Source of the DNA: Blastocatellia bacterium
GTDB lineage: Bacteria; Acidobacteriota; Blastocatellia; Pyrinomonadales; Pyrinomonadaceae
Length of the DNA: 64,000 bases
Reading direction: 5' to 3'
NCBI GenBank assembly: GCA_003168335.1
Contig: PMSM01000010.1
Location: 272,001-336,000 of the forward strand
Shown: in pieces, positions 42,737 to 52,547 of the stretch
Position numbering within the stretch: position 1 is the first letter of the stretch
Layout of the letters: each line of letters starts with the position of its first letter
Program-made: the position numbers and the translations under genes
Notes under the pieces: model-generated
Database searches by the model: none
What the model was told of the DNA's origin: nothing
The model's input: only the letters and a program-made list of their open reading frames with translations

Positions 42737-43858
42737 TTATCCAAAAATGTCACGGACTTTGTCGACGAGTTTCTTGTCTTCCAAATCCGGAGTTTCGATC
42801 TTCGCCAACTGCTCCAGAAGCTTTCGCTGTTCGCGCGTCAGCATCGTCGGAGTAACCACCGACACAGCCACAAACAGATCGCCGCGACCACGACCGCCCA
42901 GCACCGGCATTCCCTGTCCACGCACGCGAAAAACCGTGCCCGTCTGGGTCCCCGCCGGAACTTTGAGTGATTGCTGACCGTTGAGCGTTTTGACGGTAAT
43001 CTCTGATCCAAGTGCCGCCTGCGCGAAGGTTACGCGCTCCGCTGCGTACAGATTATTTCCCTGACGCTCGAAGTTTTCGTGCTCGGCCACATGTAAGACG
43101 ACGTAGAGATCCCCGGGCGGGCCGCCGTAGGCTCCGGACTCGCCTTCGCGTTGCAGTCTTAGTCTCGATCCGGTTTCAACGCCGGCAGGAATTTTTACTT
43201 CGATTTGCTTCTCGCGTTCGACCCGCGCCGCGCCGCGACAGGTTCCACACGGCGAGTTAATAACCTGGCCCGCACCGCGACACGAGCCACACGTGCGCGA
43301 GACGGAAAAGAAGCCCTGTTGAAAACGCACTTGTCCGGCGCCTTCGCAGGTGCGGCAAACTTCGGGTTGGGTACCTTCCTTCGCGCCCGAGCCTTTGCAA
43401 GTCTCGCAGGTTTCCAGCTTGGGAATTCGCAACTGTGCGGTCATGCCGACGGCGGCTTGCTCCAACGTTATTTCGAGATCGTAGCGCAAGTCCGTGCCGC
43501 GTTGGGCGCTCGAGCGACGAGATCCGGCCCGGCCTCCGCCAAACACATCGCCAAAGCCAAATAGATCGCCTAGGATGTCTTCGATGTTGCCGAAGCCGGG
43601 CGCGCCCCAGGCCGCACTGGCAGCGCTGGAGACTCCCGCATGTCCAAAACGATCGTAGCGCTGCCGTTGTTCTGGATCGGAAAGGACGGCGTACGCTTCA
43701 GCTGCTTCCTTGAACTTTTCTTCGGACTCAGCGTCTCCCTGGTTCTTGTCGGGATGATATTGATGAGCCAGACGCCGGTAAGCGCTCTTCAGATCTGATT
43801 CAGTAGTGGTGCGAGTCACACCCAGAACTTCGTAATAGTCGCGTTTACTAATTGCCAT
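42737..43858 (-). CDS. dnaJ: Chaperone protein DnaJ
   Basis: DnaJ (Hsp40) stimulates DnaK ATPase and delivers clients. 373 aa: J domain with HQYHPDKN, a Gly/Phe-rich region (about 75-110), four CxxCxGxG zinc modules (CETCKGSG, CRTCEGAG, CGSCRGAG, and a variant CGTCRGAA), then the substrate-binding and dimer domains. The fourth module ends in Ala rather than Gly. It is the last gene of the hrcA operon here. Confidence 0.97.
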   Translation of the reverse strand: MAISKRDYYEVLGVTRTTTESDLKSAYRRLAHQYHPDKNQGDAESEEKFKEAAEAYAVLSDPEQRQRYDRFGHAGVSSAASAAWGAPGFGNIEDILGDLFGFGDVFGGGRAGSRRSSAQRGTDLRYDLEITLEQAAVGMTAQLRIPKLETCETCKGSGAKEGTQPEVCRTCEGAGQVRFQQGFFSVSRTCGSCRGAGQVINSPCGTCRGAARVEREKQIEVKIPAGVETGSRLRLQREGESGAYGGPPGDLYVVLHVAEHENFERQGNNLYAAERVTFAQAALGSEITVKTLNGQQSLKVPAGTQTGTVFRVRGQGMPVLGGRGRGDLFVAVSVVTPTMLTREQRKLLEQLAKIETPDLEDKKLVDKVRDIFG

Positions 43859-43876
43859 ATTTCCAAAGTTGCCGCG

Positions 43877-43893
43877 GCAAACTGTCAGTTTGC
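43877..43893. repeat. GCAAACTG palindrome within the heat-shock operon
   Basis: GCAAACTGTCAGTTTGC in the 126-base gap between dnaK and dnaJ, one base different from 7862-7878. Confidence 0.7.
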
Positions 43894-43984
43894 GTTAGAT
43901 CTATTTTCACTATCCAGGCCAAGAGCTTGCGTGATATCGAACAGCGCCAGCTAAACAGCTTGCACTACATCGACCCGATTTCGC

Positions 43985-45814
43985 TCAATTGTCGTTCTTT
44001 TCCGGCTCTTCGGTTTGCTTCAACATCGCGTTGGTAAGTTGCCGAGCGAGCCGGTCGACGGCATCCAGCGCCATCCGAATCGCGCCCACCTCTTCTGCGC
44101 CGATCGCAGCTTCGCCTTCTCTCAAGATGCTCTCTCCGTTTTCCTGGGCCTCCTTTGACAGCAGACCGCCGAATTCCATAAAAGCCCTCTGCGTGTTCTT
44201 AACCAGACTGGTGAGCTTATTATTCAGATCGACTTTGTCGCGCAGCACACGATCGCTTTCGGCCGAGGATTGTGCTTCGTTGATAATCCGATCAATTTCG
44301 TCCTGCGACAGCCCCGAAGTAGGCGTGATGCGCATCTGTTGTTCGCGGCCCGTGGCCTTGTCCGCGGCCGACACTGATACAATTCCGTTGGCGTCGACTT
44401 CGAAGGTCACTTCGATTTGCGGCACGCCGCGCGGTGCCGCCGGAATCCCGACCAACTCAAATTTCCCCAAAGAACGATTGCCGGTTGAAACCTCGCGCTC
44501 GCCCTGAAGAATATGAATCTCCACGGACGATTGGTTATCGACGACGGTGGTGAAAGTAAGGCTGTTGCGTAGCGGTATCGTCGAGTTGCGCTCGATAATC
44601 CTGGTAAACAATCCGCCGCGAGTTTCGAGACCCAGACTCAAAGGCAGCACGTCGAGCAGCACGATATCTTTGACGTCTCCAGTCAGGACGCCGCCCTGAA
44701 TGGCCGCGCCCATCGCGACAACTTCGTCGGGATTGATTTCGGCCGACGCCTTTTTTCCAAAGATACTGGCTACCGCGCGTTCGACTATCGGCGATCGAGT
44801 CTGTCCGCCCACCAGAATCACCTTGTCGATCTCAGCGGCATTCAGCTTGGCATCGACCAGGGCCCTTTCACAGGGTTCGATTGTCTGCTGCACGAGGTCG
44901 TTGACCAGTTCCTCAAATTTCTCGCGCGTAAGAGTCTTGTTGAGATGTTTTGGGCCCGAAGAGTCGGCCGCGATGAACGGTAGGTTGAAGCTGGTCTCAG
45001 TGGCGGAAGACAATTCGCACTTGGCTCGTTCAGCGGCTTCTTTCAGACGCTGCAAGGCGAGCCGATCTTTGCGCAGGTCGATGCCGGTATCCTGATGGAA
45101 CTGGTCGGCCATCCAGTTCATGATGCGCTCGTCGAAATCCTCGCCGCCCAGGTACGTGTTACCGGAAGTGGACAAGACTTCGAATACGCCGTTGTTCATT
45201 TCCAGGATGGAAATATCGAAAGTGCCGCCACCCAGATCGTAAACGGCAATCTTCTCGGCTTCAGTTTTGCCCAGACCGTACGCCAACGCCGCCGCGGTAG
45301 GCTCGTTGATAATTCTCTCTACCTGCAGGCCGGCGATCTTGCCGGCATCCTTGGTCGCTTGCCGCTGCGTATCGTCAAAGTAAGCCGGGACGGTGATGAT
45401 CGCGTCGGCCACGGCCTCGCCAAGAAAATCTTCGGCCGCCGCTTTCAGACGCTGCAACACAATTCCTGAGAGTTCCGGTGGGCTGTATACCCGACCCTGT
45501 ACGCGTATGCGAGCGTCGCCGTTTTGCGAATCGACTATTTCAAACGGCGCAGTCTCGCGCATTCGACCCGCTTCGACCGAGTCGTACTTGCGACCGATCA
45601 GGCGCTTGACCGCGTAGACCGTGTTCGACGCATTGGTAACCGCCTGACGCTTGGCAATCTGTCCGACCAGGCGCTCGCCTTTGTCTGTGAATCCGACCAC
45701 AGTGGGCGTAGTGCGACCGCCCTCTTTATTCGGCACGATCTGCACCGTGCCGCCTTCGAGCACAGCGACGCAGCAGTTCGTGGTTCCTAAATCGATCCCA
45801 ATGATCTTCCCCAT
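43985..45814 (-). CDS. dnaK: Chaperone protein DnaK (Hsp70)
   Basis: 609 aa. Starts [20 protein letters not shown]; has the NBD signatures [34 protein letters not shown] and [13 protein letters not shown], then the linker [14 protein letters not shown] and the beta-sandwich substrate domain. The lid tail ends TEEPEKNDN. It refolds and escorts proteins with GrpE (encoded 20 bases upstream) and DnaJ (downstream). Confidence 0.98.
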   Translation of the reverse strand: MGKIIGIDLGTTNCCVAVLEGGTVQIVPNKEGGRTTPTVVGFTDKGERLVGQIAKRQAVTNASNTVYAVKRLIGRKYDSVEAGRMRETAPFEIVDSQNGDARIRVQGRVYSPPELSGIVLQRLKAAAEDFLGEAVADAIITVPAYFDDTQRQATKDAGKIAGLQVERIINEPTAAALAYGLGKTEAEKIAVYDLGGGTFDISILEMNNGVFEVLSTSGNTYLGGEDFDERIMNWMADQFHQDTGIDLRKDRLALQRLKEAAERAKCELSSATETSFNLPFIAADSSGPKHLNKTLTREKFEELVNDLVQQTIEPCERALVDAKLNAAEIDKVILVGGQTRSPIVERAVASIFGKKASAEINPDEVVAMGAAIQGGVLTGDVKDIVLLDVLPLSLGLETRGGLFTRIIERNSTIPLRNSLTFTTVVDNQSSVEIHILQGEREVSTGNRSLGKFELVGIPAAPRGVPQIEVTFEVDANGIVSVSAADKATGREQQMRITPTSGLSQDEIDRIINEAQSSAESDRVLRDKVDLNNKLTSLVKNTQRAFMEFGGLLSKEAQENGESILREGEAAIGAEEVGAIRMALDAVDRLARQLTNAMLKQTEEPEKNDN

Positions 45815-45834
45815 GGGTTTTTTTAGACGAAGAT

Positions 45835-46524
45835 CTATTCGTCATCTCTGCGGGCCGCAACCTTCACCATTGCCGGTCGAAGCAGACGATCACCAATTCG
45901 GTATCCGCGGGCGAGCTCTTCGGTCACTGTATCGGGTTCGTACTGGTCCGAGGGTTCAGTGACGACAGCCTCGTGTATGTGCGGGTCAAAGCGCTCGCCA
46001 ACAGAGGCAATTGGCTGAATGCCGAGCGACTCGAGCACGTCATTGAGTTGCTTATTGATTAGCTCAACTCCATGCAGAAAATGCCGGAACTCCTTAGACT
46101 CGCTGGACTGAACGGTTTTCTCGGCATCCAGAGCGCGGGCCAGGTTATCAACTACCGGCAGCAACTTAAGCGCGACCTCCCCAACTACCCGGTGGTGAGC
46201 TTCGCCGCGCTCGCGTTCGATTCGTTTGCGATAATTTTCAAAGTCCGCCTGGCGGCGCGCCAAACCTTCCTGTGCCTCGCCCAGCGCAGTCTGCAAACGT
46301 TTCAGTTCCGCGCGCGAAGCAATGAGTTCCGCCAGGTCGGGGCCCCCGAAACCCATGTCGCTGGCTCTGGCATCCGCTACGGCCGGGTCCGGGTCCGCGC
46401 CTGGATCGGAATCCTCAGCGCGCTCTTCAAATTCCGCATCGTCTTCGGACACGCGCGGGTCGTTGTCGTCGAAGAAGCGAATGGGAATGCTATTCGACTG
46501 TTTATGCTTTCGATCTGATGCCAT
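45835..46524 (-). CDS. grpE: Nucleotide exchange factor GrpE
   Basis: 229 aa. After about 70 acidic, disordered residues come the long dimer helix ([20 protein letters not shown], then [14 protein letters not shown]), the four-helix bundle ([18 protein letters not shown]) and the beta-wing ([17 protein letters not shown], then [19 protein letters not shown]). GrpE releases ADP from DnaK and senses temperature. It sits between hrcA and dnaK with gaps of about 50 and 20 bases. Confidence 0.97.
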   Translation of the reverse strand: MASDRKHKQSNSIPIRFFDDNDPRVSEDDAEFEERAEDSDPGADPDPAVADARASDMGFGGPDLAELIASRAELKRLQTALGEAQEGLARRQADFENYRKRIERERGEAHHRVVGEVALKLLPVVDNLARALDAEKTVQSSESKEFRHFLHGVELINKQLNDVLESLGIQPIASVGERFDPHIHEAVVTEPSDQYEPDTVTEELARGYRIGDRLLRPAMVKVAARRDDE

Positions 46525-46575
46525 TGAGATCTGAATCTCTATTCCGGGGGTTGCTACCTTGAAACCGTGGTCAGT

Positions 46576-47682
46576 CTAATGAAGAGCCGCTTCATTCAAA
46601 AGGGCGCGTTCGATGAAACGCGCAAGGTAGTTTACCACAGCCATCAGGCGACCGTATTCTATCCTCATCGGCCCCACCACTCCCAGCGTGCCTGAAACGT
46701 CACCGCCAACCCGGTATGAGGTAGTAATCACCGAGCAACGTTTCATCGAGGAAGCAATATTCTCTCTTCCGATTATCACCCTGACCTTGCCGCCCGCCAC
46801 ACTGCCGGCGACACACTCGTTCAGAATTTTTACCAGCCGGGACTTCGCTTCGAAAGTTCGAAACAGCTCGCGCATCCCCTCAGCGCTGGAAAACTCAGGC
46901 TTGGTAAGAATGTTCGAGGCCCCCTCAAGATAAACCCCAGCGGTGGCCTCGTCTTCGCCCTGCAGGCTTCGCTCACACAAAAGCATTGCGTTGCGCAGCA
47001 CCTTGTCAGAGAGCGCCTTCTCTTCCCGCATCAACGCAATAATCTCGTCACGAATCACGAGCAGACTCTTGCCGCCGAACTCAACGTTCAAATAACGCGC
47101 TGTCCGATCAAGTTCGTCCTGGGTGAAATCTTCATCGAGGGTAATCACTTTGTCATGAACGATGTTCGAGGTTGACACCAGCACGACGAGAATACGATTG
47201 TCCGGGAGCCGCATGAAGCGAATGTGCTTCAGCCCATTCTCAGCCAGCGAAGGCCAGACGACGATGCCCACATTTTCTGAAAGCTCGGAAAGCACGCGCG
47301 AAGCTTTCTCCATCAAACGATCGGGGCGAGCCTTGGCTTCATGCCCGAGGTTGATGCTTTCGATCGCTCTCAGATCATTTTTCGACAGCCGCGTCGAGTC
47401 CAGCATGTTATCGACGTAGTATCTGTATCCCTTATCAGTTGGAATCCGCCCCGCCGACGTGTGTGGCTGTTCCAGCAAGCCAAAGTCTTCCAACTCGCAC
47501 ATGACGCTGCGAATCGTGGCCGAGCTCCAGCCCGTAGCATGCGCGAACCTGTCTGAGACGGTGTGAGATCCGATCGCATCGCCGGTAACCAGATGCTCAT
47601 CGATGATCGCCGAGAGTACGGCCTGTCGCCGCGAGTCGGGCGTTGGTCGTCCTGATTTGTTTGAACTCGTAGTGCGACCCAT
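46576..47682 (-). CDS. hrcA: Heat-inducible transcription repressor HrcA
   Basis: 368 aa. N-terminal winged helix with RRQAVLSAIIDEHLVTGDAI and TIRSVMCELEDFGLLEQPHT, then SAGRIPTDKGYRYYVD, and the GAF-like/dimer domain ending VVGPMRIEYGRLMAVVNYLA. HrcA normally represses grpE-dnaK-dnaJ and groESL by binding CIRCE. I find no CIRCE (TTAGCACTC-N9-GAGTGCTAA) in the 340 bases upstream. The gene is the first of a clear hrcA-grpE-dnaK-dnaJ operon. Confidence 0.97.
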   Translation of the reverse strand: MGRTTSSNKSGRPTPDSRRQAVLSAIIDEHLVTGDAIGSHTVSDRFAHATGWSSATIRSVMCELEDFGLLEQPHTSAGRIPTDKGYRYYVDNMLDSTRLSKNDLRAIESINLGHEAKARPDRLMEKASRVLSELSENVGIVVWPSLAENGLKHIRFMRLPDNRILVVLVSTSNIVHDKVITLDEDFTQDELDRTARYLNVEFGGKSLLVIRDEIIALMREEKALSDKVLRNAMLLCERSLQGEDEATAGVYLEGASNILTKPEFSSAEGMRELFRTFEAKSRLVKILNECVAGSVAGGKVRVIIGRENIASSMKRCSVITTSYRVGGDVSGTLGVVGPMRIEYGRLMAVVNYLARFIERALLNEAALH

Positions 47683-48025
47683 TAGCTTGGCCTATGTGTT
47701 TCCCCTGACCTTAAACCGTCCTTAATCGAAGTCCTGCTTGAACGACGGGAAACTTTTCCGGTGACGCGGCCAGTATAGCGAAATAGCCAGAGGTCTCGCA
47801 AACTGTTGTTTTTAAAGCGGTCTTGCAGCCCGCCGTGGCGCTCATCATAAAAGGACAAATAGCCGCTGCGAGCGGTTAATTCGGTGTCAGCGCTAAGGTT
47901 AAGGGCGGTTCCTCTGACCTCCTCTCGAAGGAACCGGATGGTTCAAGCTAAACTCGGCGTTCTGGCAAGGGCTTTGGAGGGATCCATCCGAGCTTGTTTG
48001 ACGCGCCGTTAACCCCACCCATAAG
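47683..48025. other. Spacer between divergent hrcA and SprT-like genes
   Basis: About 340 bases. The only supported signal is a candidate promoter for hrcA (47772-47801). No CIRCE and no riboswitch are seen. A degenerate remnant of the GCAAACTG repeat occurs near 47797-47812. Confidence 0.45.
47772..47801 (-). promoter_or_regulatory. Candidate promoter of the hrcA operon
   Basis: On the minus strand, TTGCGA, an 18-base spacer and TATACT, about 90 bases before the hrcA start codon. It fits a sigma-70 promoter. Confidence 0.4.
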
Positions 48026-48799
48026 ATGGCGTCGGATTCCCGGTTCGCGAAAATGGCGCAATCAGATCTCCATCTTAAAAGGGTCTTCTACGATGCATTC
48101 CGTCGGCTTGATCGTGGCGGCAGGCGCTTTCAACCCGAGGTGACGGCCATCGAGGTGAGGTTCTATCCGTACGCAGGACTACACCACACCATTCGCGTTC
48201 GGGCCGGTCGAGTCTACGTGCGGCTCTCAGATCTTTTCCAGGCGGCGCCACCCGAAGTGATCCGGGCGCTGGCGTTTTTGTTGGTGGCGCGTTTGCTTTC
48301 GCGCAAAGCGCCTCGCGATCAGGAACGCATTTATCGCTCGTATGCTTTTAGTCCTCAACTTTTGCGAGCATCGGACATCGCCCGACGGCAACGCGGTCGC
48401 AAAGTAATCTCGTCAGCCAACGGCCAGGTCTATGATCTGGAAAGGATCTTCGCGCGGCTCAATCGACGTTATTTTGACGGCAAGATCGAAAAGCCGGTAC
48501 TGACCTGGTCGAAACGGCGAGCCCGAAGCATTCTGGGCCATCACGACGCCGCGCATGAAACCATTACGATTAGCAAGATCCTGGATGCCCGCGAATGTCC
48601 CGAGTGGTTCGTCGAGTACATCCTCTTCCACGAAATGCTGCACATCAAACACCCTGCCCGGATAGTAAACGGCAGACGCTATTACCATACGGTCGCTTTT
48701 CGAGCCGAAGAGCAGAGCTTTCCCCGCTACCAACACGCGCAGGAATGGCTGGATCACGTAGTTCGGAAGCGGCAGGAACTGCGGGCGCGGGCGGCTTAG
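48026..48799 (+). CDS. SprT/YgjP-like zinc metallopeptidase
   Basis: A 257-aa protein with the zinc-binding HExxH in EYILFHEMLHIKHP at about residue 200, and a third ligand likely in the following RRYYHTVAF. The region before, VYDLERIFARLNRRYFDGK, is typical of SprT/YgjP-type proteins. The N-terminal 130 residues are basic and not recognised. An alternative start is ATG 48053. Function uncertain; SprT relatives cut DNA-protein cross-links, and YgjP relatives are uncharacterised. Confidence 0.82.
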   Translation: MASDSRFAKMAQSDLHLKRVFYDAFRRLDRGGRRFQPEVTAIEVRFYPYAGLHHTIRVRAGRVYVRLSDLFQAAPPEVIRALAFLLVARLLSRKAPRDQERIYRSYAFSPQLLRASDIARRQRGRKVISSANGQVYDLERIFARLNRRYFDGKIEKPVLTWSKRRARSILGHHDAAHETITISKILDARECPEWFVEYILFHEMLHIKHPARIVNGRRYYHTVAFRAEEQSFPRYQHAQEWLDHVVRKRQELRARAA

Positions 48800-48802
48800 T
48801 GG

Positions 48803-48820
48803 CACAGACTTCAGTCTGTG
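48803..48820. repeat. CACAGACT palindrome
   Basis: CACAGACTTCAGTCTGTG, identical to 49790-49807 and the inverse of 49921-49938. Confidence 0.75.
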
Positions 48821-48836
48821 AACTTCGTGGGTGACT

Positions 48837-48861
48837 ATTAAACATTTGGCTCCTTGGAGCC
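48837..48861. repeat. ACATTT-hairpin repeat, single copy
   Basis: ATTAAACATTTGGCTCC-TT-GGAGCC; same conserved AAACATTT as at 16451 and 59079, with a different paired stem. Confidence 0.65.
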
Positions 48862-49062
48862 TCGGAAATAATGAGCTAGCGCATGTCTCGACAGGTCATA
48901 ACACGCAGAGGCTGACGTTTCGGCTTGATCAGGGTTCCTAACGCCCGTGCCACAAATTATTCTGGAACTCCGCCCCGCTTTCCACGTTAATTCATTCAGG
49001 TAGGTGGGCTCCTCCTGAGAGTGAGCAAGCAGCGCCGAGTGTCATCCTTAGGATGCGTTCAA

Positions 49063-49090
49063 AGCGAGCTTGCTCGCTCTGTTTTGTTTT
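49063..49090 (+). terminator. Possible terminator of the SprT-like gene
   Basis: AGCGAGCTTGCTCGCT hairpin followed by CTGTTTTGTTTT. It is far (about 260 bases) from the stop codon. Confidence 0.35.
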
Positions 49091-49220
49091 CCCGGAACCG
49101 GAATTGGGCTGCTGGACAATGAAGTGTCCCTGCCGCTAGACTACGTCGTTTGCAACCGTGGCGTGGCTCTTATCTATTGCTACACGACTAAAACCAAATA
49201 GAAAGACCTTTAAGGACGTA

Positions 49221-49784
49221 ATGGCACTTCCAGCAACCCAAATCAGACGAGGCATGGTCATTCTTTTCGAGGGCCAGCTCTGCAAAGTAGTCGACTTTCG
49301 GCATCACACGCCCGGCAACCTGCGCGCGATGGTGCAAACCAAGCTCCGCAATATTCGCACTGGCTCTTCTTTCGAGCATCGCTTTCGCTCGGCGGATACG
49401 GTTGACCGGGCGGCGCTCGAACAGCACGAGATGGAATATCTCTATTCTGACGGCTCGCATCATCACTTCATGAACACGGAAAGCTTTGAGCAAGTCGCTC
49501 TGAGTGGCGAGGACCTCGGCGATGCCGCGCAGTGGTTGGCGCCCGGGCTCAAGCTGCAGGCAGAGTTTTACGAGGGCCTGCCCATTGGAATCGAGTTACC
49601 ACCGTCACTTGAACTCACGGTTAAACAAACCGAGCCGACGATGAAAGGCGCGACGGTTTCCAATGTCAATAAGCCGGCGATTCTGGAAAACGGCGTAACC
49701 ATTCAAGTGCCGCCTTTCATCAACGAAGGCGATCGTCTCCGCGTCGATCCCGCCGAAGGGCGTTACATCGAGCGAGCGAAGTGA
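49221..49784 (+). CDS. efp: Elongation factor P
   Basis: 187 aa; EF-P relieves ribosome stalling at polyproline. Start at ATG 49221 with an AAGGA SD. It has the KOW-like N-domain ([20 protein letters not shown]), two OB domains, and the C-terminal [17 protein letters not shown]. The tip loop that is modified in other bacteria reads HHTPGNLRA with Asn33 at the place of the usual Lys34 or Arg32. This suggests no EpmA- or EarP-type modification. Confidence 0.97.
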   Translation: MALPATQIRRGMVILFEGQLCKVVDFRHHTPGNLRAMVQTKLRNIRTGSSFEHRFRSADTVDRAALEQHEMEYLYSDGSHHHFMNTESFEQVALSGEDLGDAAQWLAPGLKLQAEFYEGLPIGIELPPSLELTVKQTEPTMKGATVSNVNKPAILENGVTIQVPPFINEGDRLRVDPAEGRYIERAK

Positions 49785-49785
49785 A

Positions 49786-49942
49786 GTGGCACAGACTTCA
49801 GTCTGTGATTGTCAGTACCACCTGCGTTAGCGGGTGGATCAAACACTCACGCGCGGGTCGATCGCTGGATCCACCCGCTTACGCAGGTGGCACTGACTTC
49901 ATCACGCCGGTCGAAACAACCACAGACTGAAGTCTGTGCCAC
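49786..49942. repeat. Nested inverted-repeat element between efp and waaA
   Basis: Outer arms of 22 bases (49786-49807 and 49921-49942) are perfect inverse complements and each contains CACAGACT palindromes. Inner arms (49811-49840 and 49868-49897) are inverse complements with two mismatches and contain the CCACCTGCGTTAGCGGGTGG-type hairpin. The whole spacer can fold into one long stem or into several small ones. Confidence 0.85.
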
Positions 49943-49954
49943 GGCGCGGAAATT

Positions 49955-51316
49955 ATGTACTTGCTCTACAGCCTGCTTTTGACGGTTGGCTTTCTCGCCC
50001 TGCTGCCGTGGTTTGCAATCGACGCGCTGCGCACACGCAAGTACATCACCGGCCTTCACCAACGCCTCGGCAAACTCCCGGCCATCGCTACTCACGATCG
50101 ACCTCTGATCTGGTTACATTGCGTTTCGGTCGGCGAAACAGAGGCCGCGCGCCCTTTGGTTCGGGCTCTGCTCGCCAGATTTCCTTCCTACCGCCTGGTG
50201 GTTTCCACCACGACGGTGACTGGCCAACAAATCGCGCGTGACGCTTTCGGGCGGGACGCGGCAGTGTTCTATTTTCCTATCGACCTGGCCTGGATCGTCC
50301 GCCGAGTCCTGCGCACTCTGCGACCGGCGGCATTACTAATCATGGAAACCGAGCTGTGGCCACACCTGTTGCGCGAGTGCCGCGCGCGCGCTATTCCCGT
50401 GGCGCTGATCAATGGCCGTATCTCGATCACTTCGTTTGGCCGTTACCAGATGATTCGCCCCTTTATTCGTGGCGTACTGGACAATCTATCGATTGCGCTG
50501 ATGCAGTCTGAACAGGATGCGGCGCGCATCCGCGAGTTAGGTATCCCCAACGAGCGAGTTCTAATGCCAGGAAATATGAAGTTTGATAGCGCTGAAAGCG
50601 CGACCGACGACGACGCCACCGCGGACCTCCGCGAGCGTTTCGGGTTCGATGGATCTAATCGCCTAATCGTCGCCGCCAGTACCCATGCTCCGGAAGAACT
50701 CGTCGTCATTGAGGCATTCAAACAGATCAGGAATTCTCAGCCGGCGTACCAGGCGCGCCTGCTAATCGCTCCCCGCCACCCCGAGCGCTTTGGCGAAGTA
50801 GCTTCGCTGCTGGAAAATTCCGGCTTGACCTGGTCACGCCGGTCTAATGCGGCGCGAGTCGAGGATCGAAGTTGCGATGTAGTCTTGCTGGACACAATTG
50901 GCGAGTTGCGGCATGTGTATCCTTTGGCTGACGTCGCATTTGTCGGCGGCAGTATCGCACCGCACGGTGGTCACAATGTTTTGGAGCCCGGTGCTCGAGG
51001 CATCTGCGTTGTGACCGGCGCGCACACGCATAACTTCGCGGCCGTGACGAAAATGATGCTGGACGAAAATGCGATTGTTCAGCTGCCGAAAGTGCCGGCG
51101 TCCGCAGCGGCCGCGGAACTTGCCGGCGCCCTTAACACGCTTCTATCCAACGACGCACAGCGGCGGGACATTGGCCAAAGGGCCCTGATGGTCTGCAATC
51201 GAAACCGGGGCGCAACTGAACGAACCCTTCACGTGATTGCGAACCTGCTTAACACTCCAGAGACCGCCGGTGCGTCGCTTCCCTTCGCGGCGCTCCCGGT
51301 CTCCGCAGCCAAATGA
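49955..51316 (+). CDS. waaA: 3-deoxy-D-manno-octulosonic acid transferase
   Basis: WaaA (KdtA) adds Kdo to lipid A at the inner membrane. 453 aa with an N-terminal anchor helix (LLLTVGFLALLPWFAIDAL). GT30 features: LIWLHCVSVGETEAARPLV, STTTVTGQQIAR, FYFPIDLAWIVRR, METELWPHLLREC, LINGRISITSFGRY and VGGSIAPHGGHNVLEP. lpxK begins ten bases after its stop. Confidence 0.95.
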   Translation: MYLLYSLLLTVGFLALLPWFAIDALRTRKYITGLHQRLGKLPAIATHDRPLIWLHCVSVGETEAARPLVRALLARFPSYRLVVSTTTVTGQQIARDAFGRDAAVFYFPIDLAWIVRRVLRTLRPAALLIMETELWPHLLRECRARAIPVALINGRISITSFGRYQMIRPFIRGVLDNLSIALMQSEQDAARIRELGIPNERVLMPGNMKFDSAESATDDDATADLRERFGFDGSNRLIVAASTHAPEELVVIEAFKQIRNSQPAYQARLLIAPRHPERFGEVASLLENSGLTWSRRSNAARVEDRSCDVVLLDTIGELRHVYPLADVAFVGGSIAPHGGHNVLEPGARGICVVTGAHTHNFAAVTKMMLDENAIVQLPKVPASAAAAELAGALNTLLSNDAQRRDIGQRALMVCNRNRGATERTLHVIANLLNTPETAGASLPFAALPVSAAK

Positions 51317-51326
51317 ATCGCGCCAT

Positions 51327-52382
51327 ATGAATCTGGCAATTTCACTCGCGCTCGGACCGCTGGGCGGCTTATATGGCATAGCGATGAGGGCGCGTCGCGC
51401 GCTCTATCGCTCCGGACAACTGCAGGCGCATGAACTGGGTGTGCCGGTGATTAGTGTCGGTAATCTAACCACGGGCGGTACCGGAAAGACGCCGTTGGTT
51501 GAATGGATTGCCAACGAGTTAGCGCAAATGGAGCGACGAGTTTGCGTCCTCACGCGAGGCTATGGCCGCCGCAGCTCCGGCACTCGCGTCATCGTTTCAG
51601 ATGGAAATGAGATTCTTTCGGACGCGAACCGCTCGGGCGACGAACCATTGTTGCTGGCGGAGCGATTGAAAGGTCTGGCAGCGGTAATCTGCGATGCCGA
51701 TCGCGTGTCGGCAGCGCACTGGGCAGTTGAGAACTTCAAGAGCGATGTATTTGTCCTGGACGATGGTTTTCAGCATCTGCGTGTCGCCCGCGACCTGAAC
51801 ATTCTGACTATCGACGCCACGAATCCGTGGGGCAATGGAAAGCTCTTGCCCGCCGGCATCTTACGCGAGCCGCTCGCTGAACTAACTCGCGCTGAATGCA
51901 TTGTCATAACGCGCGCAGATGATCCGAATTCAACCGCCCAACTGCAGCGCGAGATAGCAGCACGAAGCAAAGATAGCCCCGTTTTTTGCTCGCGAATGAG
52001 ATTGAGTGGCTTGCGGCCAATTCAGAAAGAGGTCCGATCTTTGGTTACGACGGAGGAAATCAAGGCATCACCGGTCGCGGCGTTTTGTGGCGTCGGCAAT
52101 CCGGAATCGTTCTTCTCTCAGCTGCGGCGCGGCCGCTATCAACTGGGTCACACGGAAGTTTTCCGTGACCATCACATTTACACTCAGGGCGATATCGATC
52201 GTGTCGTGCGCGAGTCAGTCACGCGCGGCGCGCAAGTCCTTCTGACCACCGCCAAGGACGAAGTAAAGCTTCGCTCGCTTAAGTTTGAGCTGCCCTGTTA
52301 CGCCGCCGATATTACGATCGAGATCGAGGACCAGCAAAACTTTCGCGCGCTGATTCGGAAGGCAATTCAAGACAAGTCCTGA
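51327..52382 (+). CDS. lpxK: Tetraacyldisaccharide 4'-kinase
   Basis: LpxK phosphorylates lipid A at the 4' position. 351 aa: PVISVGNLTTGGTGKTPLVE (Walker A), the loop DEPLLLAERLKG, FVLDDGFQHLRVARDLNILT and the Kdo-pathway C-terminal region (ITRADDP, LTTAKDEVKL). I start at ATG 51327. With waaA it gives evidence for a lipopolysaccharide outer membrane. Confidence 0.96.
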   Translation: MNLAISLALGPLGGLYGIAMRARRALYRSGQLQAHELGVPVISVGNLTTGGTGKTPLVEWIANELAQMERRVCVLTRGYGRRSSGTRVIVSDGNEILSDANRSGDEPLLLAERLKGLAAVICDADRVSAAHWAVENFKSDVFVLDDGFQHLRVARDLNILTIDATNPWGNGKLLPAGILREPLAELTRAECIVITRADDPNSTAQLQREIAARSKDSPVFCSRMRLSGLRPIQKEVRSLVTTEEIKASPVAAFCGVGNPESFFSQLRRGRYQLGHTEVFRDHHIYTQGDIDRVVRESVTRGAQVLLTTAKDEVKLRSLKFELPCYAADITIEIEDQQNFRALIRKAIQDKS

Positions 52383-52400
52383 CGAATCACTCAAGTTATT

Positions 52401-52500
52401 GCTGGGAGCGCGGACGTCTCGTCAGCACCCAGGGTTCTTAGGAGACTAATATTCGCGCTACGCGCTCAGTGCGGACGCGACGTCCGCGCTCCCGGCAAGA
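52401..52500. repeat. Inverted pair of GCGGACGTC repeats
   Basis: Left arm GAGCGCGGACGTCTCGTC (52406-52423) and right arm GCGACGTCCGCGCTCCCGGC (52478-52497) face each other. The left arm matches the copy inside the GH47 gene at 5016-5041. Confidence 0.75.
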
Positions 52501-52547
52501 GAGTTGACGCAAATCCTCCCCGACACAAAAGAACCCAGCGGACGCGG

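Larger units (their letters stand above)
48800..49220. other. Repeat-rich spacer before efp
   Basis: About 420 bases. It includes CACAGACTTCAGTCTGTG (48803-48820), an ACATTT-hairpin copy (48837-48861) and a possible terminator (49063-49090). No gene is seen. Confidence 0.5.
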
